A stretch of DNA of 64,000 nt, taken from an uncultured Acidobacteriaceae bacterium. GTDB taxonomy: Bacteria > Acidobacteriota > Terriglobia > Terriglobales > Acidobacteriaceae. Position 1 is the stretch's first letter. The number at the start of each line of letters is the position of its first letter. Location of the stretch: contig CAIMKZ010000106.1 in the NCBI GenBank assembly GCA_903842065.1, forward strand, positions 62,001 through 126,000. Reading direction: 5' to 3'. Below the pieces are notes generated by a model. The model did not search any database, was not told the origin of the DNA, and was given only the letters and a program-made list of their open reading frames with translations. Positions 56,789-64,000 of the stretch are shown in pieces. The position numbers and the translations under genes are program-made.

Positions 56789-58093
56789 ATGCAGCGCGGA
56801 GATGATGTGCTAAACGGCGAAGCTGTGCACTCGATCCAGTGGAGCAAGACACAGCGCGAGGCTGTGCTTGCTGAGACGGATCGCGTTCTCGCCGATCCCA
56901 CCTTCCGCAAGAGCCACCGCTGTGTAGCTTTGATGCGGCGCATGGTCGAACTCACTCTCGATGGCGGGCATAACGGCGTCAAAGAGCGCACACTCGGCAT
57001 TGAGGTCTTCGGCCGCGACCCGGACTACGACAGCAACTCCGATCCCATCGTCCGCATGACGGCCAACGAGATTCGCAAGCGACTCGCCCAGTACTACCAG
57101 GAGAACTCTCCCCGGCAAGGCGTCCGAATTCACCTGGTTCCCGGCTCTTACCTGCTCGAATTCCATTTTGAACAGCCGGAGCAGCCTGCCCCGCCGTTTC
57201 AGGCTCATCCGGAGCCGGGCGCGGAACACCATCTAACTGTGAGCCACAGCACGGCTCATGCCGGAGCCGTCAGTACAGTGCTGACATTTTCACTCCAACG
57301 CACGTGGTTGATCTGGAGTGTCGTAGCTCTACTGGTTCTCGCCGCCGCTTTCTTTGTAGCGCGATCGAGCTTCCGCTCTTCCCAATACCTGTTCTGGAAG
57401 CCGCTCCTCGAATCCAAAGAGGCTCCCCTCACCTGCATCGCTGACGATCCGGCACTCCAGTGGTCGGGGGGGGCGAACGATGCGGTAAAGCTCCAGACGA
57501 TTGCCGCGATGCTCGCAAAGCGCGAGCTGCCCACCACAACCTACCAGCCCCATTCGCCTCGAACCATACCGTACATGGACGCGAAGGTCGCTAGTCAAGT
57601 CACTCGCTGGCTGGTCGAGCAAGGCTCAACCACCTCTCTTGAGCCTGCGTCGAGCCTCACCCTCCAGGATCTCCGCGGCCGCCCGGCCGTACTAATTGGA
57701 CTGTTCGACAACCCATGGACCCTGGCCCTGATCAAGAATCTGCGTTTCAGCCCCGGAATCGATCCCTACTCCGGACTTCGCTGGATCGCCGATGCCAAGG
57801 ATCCTACCCAGCGAAACTGGGCCTACGCCTTGCCCGAGACCGTTGAAGCGGATGCCGATTATGCGCTCATTACAAGGTTCTTCGACCCGGAGACCGGAAA
57901 CTGGGTCGTGATTATTGGCGGCCTTGGCCAGCGCGGTACAGAGGCCGCGGCGGCACTGCTAACCTATCCCGACTATGCTCCCCTGCTTCCTGCCGCTGTG
58001 CGCTCCAGCACCAACTTCCAGATCGTGGTCAAGTCCAGCATCATCAAAGGAAATGGCGGACCGCCGCAGGTCGTCGCGTTCTATGCCTGGTAG
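56789..58093 (+). CDS. Regulator B: membrane-anchored winged-helix-like protein, paralogue of regulator A
   Basis: 434 aa. Cytoplasmic part ~39-127 has FRKSHRCVALMRRMVEL, VKERTLGIEVFGRDPDYD, DPIVRMTANEIRKRLAQYY and VRIHLVPGSYLLEFHF, matching regulator A block by block. A single membrane helix (~173-191, WLIWSVVALLVLAAAFFVA) and a periplasmic domain ending VVAFYAW follow. The periplasmic part is less conserved (VLIGLFDNPWTL against VLIGGPNNPLTD), as expected for a ligand sensor. It is divergent to receptor B. No kinase or receiver domain is present. Confidence 0.7.
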   Translation: MQRGDDVLNGEAVHSIQWSKTQREAVLAETDRVLADPTFRKSHRCVALMRRMVELTLDGGHNGVKERTLGIEVFGRDPDYDSNSDPIVRMTANEIRKRLAQYYQENSPRQGVRIHLVPGSYLLEFHFEQPEQPAPPFQAHPEPGAEHHLTVSHSTAHAGAVSTVLTFSLQRTWLIWSVVALLVLAAAFFVARSSFRSSQYLFWKPLLESKEAPLTCIADDPALQWSGGANDAVKLQTIAAMLAKRELPTTTYQPHSPRTIPYMDAKVASQVTRWLVEQGSTTSLEPASSLTLQDLRGRPAVLIGLFDNPWTLALIKNLRFSPGIDPYSGLRWIADAKDPTQRNWAYALPETVEADADYALITRFFDPETGNWVVIIGGLGQRGTEAAAALLTYPDYAPLLPAAVRSSTNFQIVVKSSIIKGNGGPPQVVAFYAW

Positions 58094-58141
58094 CTTTCCA
58101 CTGGCTCCCGGCAGGCGGTAGCGGGCAGACTTTTAGCATCC

Positions 58142-58152
58142 TATACCGGAAT
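58142..58152 (+). promoter_or_regulatory. TATACCGGAAT motif, shared with the PepSY promoter
   Basis: TATACCGGAAT at 58142-58152 is the exact reverse complement of ATTCCGGTATA at 58802-58812. The first lies 68 bp before ccdC-like, the second 38 bp before the PepSY start. A common regulator site is possible; an 11-bp match can also be chance. Confidence 0.35.
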
Positions 58153-58219
58153 TTTGTATCCTAATAGAAGTACGGTTTGCGCCGATCTGCCAAGCCGGCT
58201 CCCCCACGGAGGTCTACTC

Positions 58220-58687
58220 TTGCACATCCCCGTTGCTTTCATGGCGCTCGCCTCGGTTGCCGGTCTGGCAGGCGTACTCATGTGGCGCGTGCGCGAGGGC
58301 CGCACCGCCGTTACCGCACGAAAGCTACTCATTCCCCCCATGGGCATGGCCACCGGCTTCTGCATGTTCTTTGTGCCCGCCTTCCGCATCCCCGGCACCT
58401 GGGCGCTGGCCGCATTCCTCGTCGGAGCTATTGCGCTCGCCTGGCCCCTGCTGGCCACCTCCACCCTTGAGCGCCGCGGAGACACCATCATGATGAAGCG
58501 CTCCGGCGCGTTCTTCGCCGTGGTTGTCGCTCTGGCTGCCATCCGCTACTTCGCCCGTGAATACTTCGATGCGTATCTATCGATCGAGCAGACCGGCGGA
58601 CTATTCTTCATCCTCGCCTTCGGCATGATCCTGCGCTGGCGGATGAACCTCTTCCTCAAGTACCGGCAGCTCGTGGCCTGCCAGTAG
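58220..58687 (+). CDS. CcdC-family membrane protein
   Basis: 155 aa from a TTG at 58220, chosen because GGAGG lies 7 nt upstream. Five hydrophobic segments, with LMWRVREGRTAVTARKLLIPP and MGMATGFCMFFVPAFRIPG, fit the CcdC/DUF1453 family linked to cytochrome c maturation. ILRWRMNLFLKY at the end is typical. It has no CcdA partner here. It shares an 11-bp upstream motif, in inverted orientation, with the following PepSY gene. Confidence 0.75.
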   Translation: MHIPVAFMALASVAGLAGVLMWRVREGRTAVTARKLLIPPMGMATGFCMFFVPAFRIPGTWALAAFLVGAIALAWPLLATSTLERRGDTIMMKRSGAFFAVVVALAAIRYFAREYFDAYLSIEQTGGLFFILAFGMILRWRMNLFLKYRQLVACQ

Positions 58688-58849
58688 CGGCCGGCTACAA
58701 GCCGCGCATCTATCCTCCCCATAACATAATTCCTGCACAAAAAAACCGCCGAAAATCGCGCGGTACAGGCAACCTCCGCCTGTATGATCCGTCTAATACC
58801 TATTCCGGTATATCCGATTCTATTGAAATGAAAGCAGGAGGATCTCTCC

Positions 58850-60217
58850 TTGAAAGCTGTACGTAGTGTGTTTTTCTGGCTCCATCTGATCGCCGGATGC
58901 CTGGCGGCAGTCGCCATTTTCATCATGTCGGTAACCGGCGTTGTGCTGGCTTACGAAAACCAGATCATCGATTGGGCAAGCCGGCCCGCCGCCGAAAGCC
59001 AGCCCGCTGGAGCCATCCCCGCATCGATCGAATCGATTGTCGCCGGGCTGAACAACGGCACCCAGGGTCCCTCGCAACTCGTCCTTCACAGCGATCCCTC
59101 CGATGCCTATGAAGCGCGTTACGGCCGCCAGCGCACTGTCTACGTGAGCCCCTCGTCTGGCGATGTGATCGGCCAGCCCTCGGAAGGCGCGCGCCAGTTC
59201 TTCGCCCTCATGACGCAGTGGCACCGCTCCCTCGGCCTCGGAATGCAGAATGCAATCGGCCGCGGAGTGGCCGATGCCGGAAACCTCATCTTCCTGCTCC
59301 TCGTATGCTCTGGTCTGTATCTGTGGCTGCCGAATATCTGGAAGGCAAAAGCGGTGAAAGCCCGGGCGCTGTTCCGCGGCGGACTCAAAGGCAGGGCCCG
59401 TGAGTGGAACTGGCACCATGTAATCGGCATCTGGTGCCTCATCCCGCTCTTCTTCGTTGTGTTAACTGGCGTCGTCATCTCTTACCCATGGGCATCGAAC
59501 CTTCTCTATACGCTCACCGGAAGCCCGGTGCCGGTTCGTGGCGGTCCGCCGGGCGGACCCGGTGGTCCCGGAGGCCCTGGTGGACAGCAGCGTGAGCAGG
59601 GATCTGCGCGAGGAGGCGAGCAGCGCGGAGGACAGGCTGGTCAAGATCGCCAGCAGGCCTCGGCACAGGGCGAAGGTCAGCGCGGACAGCGCGGCGGCCA
59701 GAGCCAGGGCGCTCCCGATGGCCAGCGCGGACCCGCGCGCCAGCAGGCGCAGGGCGAGCCCGCTCCTCCTCCCGCTCCCACCTTCAAGAGCCTCGATGAG
59801 CTGGTCGGCGTAGCCAAAGCACAGGATCCCGACTGGAAGACGATCAGCATCGATATCCCTTCGGCACAGCAGAAGACGGTCAGCTTCACGGTCAACACAT
59901 CTTCCAGCGGCGGTCAGGTATCCAACACGCAACTGGTTGTGAACCGCGAGACCGGCAGCCTCCAGCCCGCCCGCGGCAATGCCAATACCAGCCTGGGCCA
60001 GAAGCTGCGCATGTGGGCGCGCTTCCTGCACACCGGCGAGCAGTTCGGCTGGCTCGGCGAGACGATTGCGCTGCTGGCTACGCTGGGCGGCGTCTTCCTG
60101 GTGTGGACCGGTATCTCGCTCGCCATCTGGCGGGCTATGGCGGCATGGCGCCGCTCCATCGACCCCGATGTCAAGTCAGGACCATCCGTCGAAGAAGAGG
60201 CCGAGTCGGCCTCCTGA
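58850..60217 (+). CDS. PepSY-associated transmembrane protein with Gly/Gln/Arg-rich linker
   Basis: 455 aa from a TTG at 58850, with a strong AGGAGG 8 nt upstream. Four membrane segments match the paralogue at 14365 (FFWLHLIAGCLAAVAIFIM at the start and LGGVFLVWTGISLAIW at the end), with the same WNWHHVIG motif. Unique to this copy is an ~83-residue low-complexity linker (229-311) of GGPGGPGG, QQ and RGG in the periplasmic part. It may act as a ferric or flavin-linked reductase partner; this is inferred from the family only. Confidence 0.82.
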   Translation: MKAVRSVFFWLHLIAGCLAAVAIFIMSVTGVVLAYENQIIDWASRPAAESQPAGAIPASIESIVAGLNNGTQGPSQLVLHSDPSDAYEARYGRQRTVYVSPSSGDVIGQPSEGARQFFALMTQWHRSLGLGMQNAIGRGVADAGNLIFLLLVCSGLYLWLPNIWKAKAVKARALFRGGLKGRAREWNWHHVIGIWCLIPLFFVVLTGVVISYPWASNLLYTLTGSPVPVRGGPPGGPGGPGGPGGQQREQGSARGGEQRGGQAGQDRQQASAQGEGQRGQRGGQSQGAPDGQRGPARQQAQGEPAPPPAPTFKSLDELVGVAKAQDPDWKTISIDIPSAQQKTVSFTVNTSSSGGQVSNTQLVVNRETGSLQPARGNANTSLGQKLRMWARFLHTGEQFGWLGETIALLATLGGVFLVWTGISLAIWRAMAAWRRSIDPDVKSGPSVEEEAESAS

Positions 60218-60255
60218 CAACGCAGCCCGGGCTGATCCCATCGACCCCAAAGAAC

Positions 60256-60288
60256 ACCGGCCGTTCAGGCATACCCTGAACGGCCGGT
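60256..60288. terminator. Bidirectional hairpin between PepSY gene and the mutarotase-like gene
   Basis: ACCGGCCGTTCAGG (60256-60269) pairs perfectly with CCTGAACGGCCGGT (60275-60288), loop CATAC. It lies between convergent genes; no T-run of more than one T follows. Confidence 0.6.
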
Positions 60289-60304
60289 CCTGTATTGCAG
60301 GTAC

Positions 60305-61345
60305 TTATCTAGCCGCCGGTAACGTGTAGGCGTCGTAGCTCAGCTTCCAACTGAAGTCCTTGCCCGGCTCGATGCTGTAGCTGATAAAGGGCTCAATGGC
60401 AAAGGCCGACCGAATGCTCCACACCACCGCTTGCAGCAGCGGCTTGTCACCCACAGCGTGCCAGCCGATTCCGAGCTTCTTGTTCTCAAACCGGAAGTCG
60501 TAATCCCTGGCATCGGGCCCGAAGCCGATGGTCGACACGCGCAGCGAATCCTTGCCTGCGAGCGGCCGCGTAAAGTTGATCGTCTTGCCGAGGAACGCAA
60601 GCGGCACGCCGTCGAGCGAGTCCGTGGTCCTGGGCTCGTATGCGAACATCATCGAGTAGTCCGGCCCCGGCGTCTGGTCGTCCCAGCGCTGGAAGTTGTG
60701 GTCGTAGGTCATGCCGTTGATCGTCTTCGTGCCGGTGTTGCGCAGCGTGTGCTCGATCGTCATCTGCGCCTTGCCCGGCACCAACGAGACCTTCTTCGTG
60801 TACACGTATCCGAAACCCGAGCCGGGATCGTTGACCGTCTGTGTGAACGTGACCGAAGAGGCCGTGCGCTTCACCGTCCACTTGCCCCGGTTCACGATCT
60901 CGTAGAGCCGGAAGTGGTCGTACTTCTTCTCGTCGGGTTTGCGCAGCACGCCCACGCCGATCTTCACAAAGGTGCCGCCTACTTTAGCGTCCTCCCAGCC
61001 GAAGGCCGAGCGCGCAGGCAGCGATGCGAACTCCTCCGGCACGCCCACCATCGTGGTGGTGGGGCCGGTGACGATATCGTCGCCGCGAAATTCGAGATCG
61101 AGCACGTTGGGATCGGTCTTTGTGTACCACTTCCCGATCAGGTTGTGGCCTTTGTAAACCAGGCTCGCCACCTGTCCCGACCAGTCAAAACGCGTCCCCT
61201 TGTAGTAGCCCTTCTCGGCATCGGGCAGGTAGACGGTCGCCTTGATCTGGCCGTTCGAAATGCTGGCGGTGGGGTTCTGCGCGGCGGCAGCAAGGCTCAG
61301 GCAAGTTGCGGCCAGAACCACCAGGATTGCAATAGGCCTTCTCAT
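60305..61345 (-). CDS. Secreted aldose-epimerase-fold protein
   Basis: 346 aa from the ATG at 61345 (signal peptide MRRPIAILVVLAATCLSLAAAA). GGAG lies 12 nt upstream, a rather long distance. The pattern ISNGQIKATVYLPDAEKGYYKGTRFDWSGQVASLVYKG is that of galactose-mutarotase-like beta-sandwich proteins, and MTYDHNFQRW holds a possible catalytic His. It probably binds or isomerises a sugar in the periplasm. The open frame extends to 61492 without similarity. Confidence 0.7.
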   Translation of the reverse strand: MRRPIAILVVLAATCLSLAAAAQNPTASISNGQIKATVYLPDAEKGYYKGTRFDWSGQVASLVYKGHNLIGKWYTKTDPNVLDLEFRGDDIVTGPTTTMVGVPEEFASLPARSAFGWEDAKVGGTFVKIGVGVLRKPDEKKYDHFRLYEIVNRGKWTVKRTASSVTFTQTVNDPGSGFGYVYTKKVSLVPGKAQMTIEHTLRNTGTKTINGMTYDHNFQRWDDQTPGPDYSMMFAYEPRTTDSLDGVPLAFLGKTINFTRPLAGKDSLRVSTIGFGPDARDYDFRFENKKLGIGWHAVGDKPLLQAVVWSIRSAFAIEPFISYSIEPGKDFSWKLSYDAYTLPAAR

Positions 61346-62033
61346 AGAGATCGCTTCTCCTTGGGGGGGGACTGGCCACGGCACATTTTCACTCACACAG
61401 CCATACATCCAGGTCCGAAGCCATTCTATATGGAGGGGCAGGATGCCGGCGCGGTTGATTGATGACGGCAGCCGGCTGGAGTCAATCGGCATTTCTATCT
61501 CGATAGGTCGTCAGGGAGGCCAGATAATCCCGAGCGATCCACCCCGCTGTTGGCGATGAAATAAAGTACAGCTTCACCAGATCTTCGATAGTTTGGGTAC
61601 TTTTATATTACCTTCGCGCACAACTTTAGATTACTAACCTAAGTAAAAGGAACCTATCTCTGATCACCTGATTCGAGGGCTGATTTTACCGCTCGCAATT
61701 AGCATGAATAACCAGTATTTTCAATAACTAATTAGTTGCTATTGTCTTGAAATTCAGTATCATGGTCGATACTGGCCGCGCACGATTCCGGTGCTTTGGC
61801 CATGCAAGGCAAGGCGAAGGAGCTATTCGGTCTGACCCCTGCATAGCGCCAAGGGGAAATGGTAGTGCTATCTTCGGCAACCTGACAGGTTACCAACTTC
61901 TCTTATTTTCTTAATTCAGATAGCCGCCTCCCCAAAGCGTCCGCTAGTCCCCGTAAGACATCCAGGGGCAACGAGCGATCGTTCGGGCTTGACGTTCCAC
62001 TCCACGCTGTACGGGACCCCAGGAGGAACTCAG
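61346..62033. promoter_or_regulatory. Long leader region of the repeat protein gene, possible structured RNA
   Basis: 688 bp without a gene. 61560-61760 is AT-rich. A 20-bp inverted repeat CAGTATC-ATGGTC-GATACTG (61755-61774) overlaps a possible -10 (GATACT) with TTGAAA 15 bp upstream. From about 61800 to 61900 the sequence can form CCCCT/AGGGG and ATAGCGC/GTGCTAT stems that interlock, and a GG-AACCT/AGGTT-CC hairpin. This resembles a cis-regulatory RNA but I cannot match it to a known class. Confidence 0.35.
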
Positions 62034-64000
62034 ATGTCGCACACTCCCCATTTCCACACAGAAGCAACTCCGTCGACACTTTCCGTGATCCGCCGCGACG
62101 CAGCATCGATCGCGCATCGGCTCAGCAGGCGGGCGTTAATGCTGCTCCGTGGCATGAAGGCATCCTTGTTTCTCGCCGCTCTGGCGGCCCTGTTCGTTCC
62201 CGCGCAAAGTGTGTTTGCGGCCACTCCCTCCGCCCTGCTTACGCCATCGAGCCTGACCTTCGGCAACCAGTCCGTAGGCACCACCAGCTCGCCCTGGACT
62301 GTAACGCTGACGAACAACGGCAACGGCACCCTGCATATCTCGTCGATCAACATCGGCGGAGCCAACCCAACGGCTTTCACCATCGCCACCCAGAACTGCG
62401 GTACAACACTCGCGGCAGGCAATAACTGCACCATGGGCATCACCTTCTCGCCTGTGGCGGCAACAAGCTATTCGGCAACGCTCAACGTCATGGATGACGC
62501 ATCGGGCAGTCCCCACTCGATTCCGCTCACCGGTACGGGCACCGCGCTCAACGCCTTCCTCGCGCCCTCGTCGCTCAACTTTGTCGATCAGGCAACGGGC
62601 GTAACCAGCACCGCGCAGACGGTCAATCTCACCAACTCCAGCAACGGCCCCATCACCATTTCCAGCATTGCCATCACCGGGACCAATGCCTCGGCCTTCA
62701 GCCAGACCAATAACTGCGGAGTAACACTGGCCGCCAACTCCAACTGCACGATTCTGGTTACATTCACGCCTCCCTCGTCCGGTAGCTTCACGGCCAACCT
62801 GGTGGCCACCGACAACGCCGCCAGCAGCCCGCAGTCGATTCCGCTCAACGGAACATCGCCATCCACCAGTCCAGCCGCTCTGCTTACTCCATCGAGCCTG
62901 ACCTTCGGCAACCAGTCGGTGGGGACAACCAGCACGGAATGGACGGAGACGCTGACCAATAACGGCACCGGCGTGCTGCATATCTCCTCGATCGCCATCG
63001 GCGGAGCCAACCCAACGGCCTTCACCATCGCCACGCAGAACTGCGGCGCGACGCTGTTGCCCAACACGCACTGCACCATGGGCATCACCTTCTCTCCGGC
63101 GGCGGCAACCAGTTATTCGGCAACTCTCAGCGTCACCGACAACGCGTCCGGAAGCCCGCAGTCGATTCCTCTAACCGGCACCGGCACAGCGCTCGTTGCC
63201 AACCTCGCGCCCTCCTCGCTTAACTTCCCCAACGCGACCATCGGAGTTGCCACCAGCGGGCAAGTGGTTTCGTATACCAACTCCAGCAACGGCCCCATCA
63301 CTATTTCCAGCATCGCCATCACCGGGGCCAACGCCTCGGCATTCAGCAAGACAACCACTTGCGGCGCTACGCTGGCAGCCAACTCCAGCTGCACGATCGA
63401 GATCAAATTCACGGCCCCCTCGGCCGGCAGCTTTACGGCCAGCCTGGTCGTGACCGACAACGGCTCCGGCAGCCCGCGCTCGATTCCGCTCACCGGAAGC
63501 GCCAGTGCAGCCAGCCCCTCGGCGCTGATTACTCCGTCGAGCCTGACCTTCGGCAACCAGACCGTGCACTCCACCAGCTCACCCTGGAATGTGAATCTGA
63601 CCAACAACGGCGCGGCGACTCTGCACATCTCGTCGATCGCCATCGGCGGAGCCAATGCAAGCGCCTTCACCTTCGCCAGCCAGACCTGCGGAGCAACGCT
63701 TGCCGCCAACACCAGCTGCTCCATGGGCATCACCTTCACGCCGTCGTCTACAGGCAGCTACTCGGCCACGCTGAGCGTCACCGACGACGCCTCGGGCAGC
63801 CCTCAGTCGATCCCGCTCACAGGCACCGGCACCGCCATCAACGCCTTCCTCGCGCCCTCCTCGCTGAACTTCGTCAATCAGCAGGTCAACGTGCCGAGCA
63901 ACTCGCAGCAGGTAAACCTGGACAACTACAGCAACGGCCCGATGACGATCAACAGCATCGCCATCACCGGGATCATCAGTTCGGCGTTCAGTTACACCTC
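62034..64000 (+). CDS. Choice-of-anchor-D (ASH-like) repeat protein, cut by window edge
   Basis: The plus strand is open from the ATG at 62034 to the right edge (655 codons); AGGAGG lies 7 nt upstream. The N-terminus is long and charged before a signal-like hydrophobic stretch (MKASLFLAALAALFVPAQSV at about residue 42). Then ~108-residue Ig-like domains alternate in two types: one opens with SLTFGNQSVGTT, the other with LAPSSLNFVDQ. Each holds NCG-type cysteine pairs (QNCGTTL and NNCTM). Two domains form a ~215-residue, 644/645-bp unit repeated at 62236, 62880 and 63524. The protein is probably a large surface or secreted adhesin-like molecule. Confidence 0.85.
   Translation, partial: MSHTPHFHTEATPSTLSVIRRDAASIAHRLSRRALMLLRGMKASLFLAALAALFVPAQSVFAATPSALLTPSSLTFGNQSVGTTSSPWTVTLTNNGNGTLHISSINIGGANPTAFTIATQNCGTTLAAGNNCTMGITFSPVAATSYSATLNVMDDASGSPHSIPLTGTGTALNAFLAPSSLNFVDQATGVTSTAQTVNLTNSSNGPITISSIAITGTNASAFSQTNNCGVTLAANSNCTILVTFTPPSSGSFTANLVATDNAASSPQSIPLNGTSPSTSPAALLTPSSLTFGNQSVGTTSTEWTETLTNNGTGVLHISSIAIGGANPTAFTIATQNCGATLLPNTHCTMGITFSPAAATSYSATLSVTDNASGSPQSIPLTGTGTALVANLAPSSLNFPNATIGVATSGQVVSYTNSSNGPITISSIAITGANASAFSKTTTCGATLAANSSCTIEIKFTAPSAGSFTASLVVTDNGSGSPRSIPLTGSASAASPSALITPSSLTFGNQTVHSTSSPWNVNLTNNGAATLHISSIAIGGANASAFTFASQTCGATLAANTSCSMGITFTPSSTGSYSATLSVTDDASGSPQSIPLTGTGTAINAFLAPSSLNFVNQQVNVPSNSQQVNLDNYSNGPMTINSIAITGIISSAFSYT

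Noticed and set aside
61903-62106. 67-codon minus-strand frame at the start of the repeat protein gene
   Set aside because: The end LDVLRGLADALGRRLSELRK looks helical, but there is no ribosome binding site and it overlaps the well-supported start at 62034.

Overview
The window looks like a chromosomal segment of an Acidobacteriota member (class Terriglobia, Acidobacteriaceae-like). This is inferred from the GC-rich coding style, two very large TonB-dependent receptors with an N-terminal carboxypeptidase-regulatory/Cna-B-like domain, PepSY membrane proteins, a choice-of-anchor-D repeat protein and abundant short intergenic palindromes. There is no phage, IS transposase, CRISPR array, rRNA operon or replication origin. 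One tRNA (Leu, CAG) is present.

Layout. 1-8.4 kb: a TPR protein cut by the left edge, a DUF4258/MqsA-type toxin-antitoxin pair between two exact 27-bp direct repeats, a ceramidase-like secreted protein, a GT-C-like membrane protein, a GH43 glycosidase with its own operator-promoter, and two long intergenic tracts full of repeats. 8.4-25.9 kb: mostly housekeeping genes (ruvB, galU, mfd, aroB, osmC, tRNA-Leu, hrpB) mixed with membrane proteins (PepSY, MFS, YIP1, DoxX) and an orphan TRAP binding protein. 26-33.3 kb: three consecutive secreted serine hydrolases, then a MarR regulator divergent from a BtuB-like receptor. 33.3-37.2 kb: der, a small protein and dinG.

37.2-42.8 kb: a membrane-anchored winged-helix-like regulator divergent from a 1208-aa receptor. 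A second copy of the last ~30 codons of dinG lies downstream of the receptor, so the module is bracketed by dinG 3' ends. 43-49.8 kb: radical SAM protein, class II aldolase, pncA, a Phd/ParE toxin-antitoxin pair, queD, and waaA-lpxK. 49.9-60.2 kb: a second receptor plus regulator pair (same divergent arrangement, paralogous proteins), next to a Tat-exported flavoprotein, a two-cluster ferredoxin, a CcdC-like protein and a second PepSY protein. 60.3-64 kb: a secreted mutarotase-like protein and the start of a choice-of-anchor-D protein built of ~645-bp tandem super-repeats, preceded by a long leader that may be a structured RNA.

The most interesting item is the repeated regulator/receptor module. 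The cytoplasmic domain of the regulator resembles an OmpR-type winged helix, and a single membrane helix joins it to a periplasmic domain. The first copy has hallmarks of integration at the 3' end of dinG: a 38-bp identical core, then purely synonymous divergence on one side. A second theme is genes with a -10-like hexamer 6-12 nt before the start codon and no Shine-Dalgarno (GH43, ruvB, aroB, marR, regulator A), suggesting leaderless transcripts.
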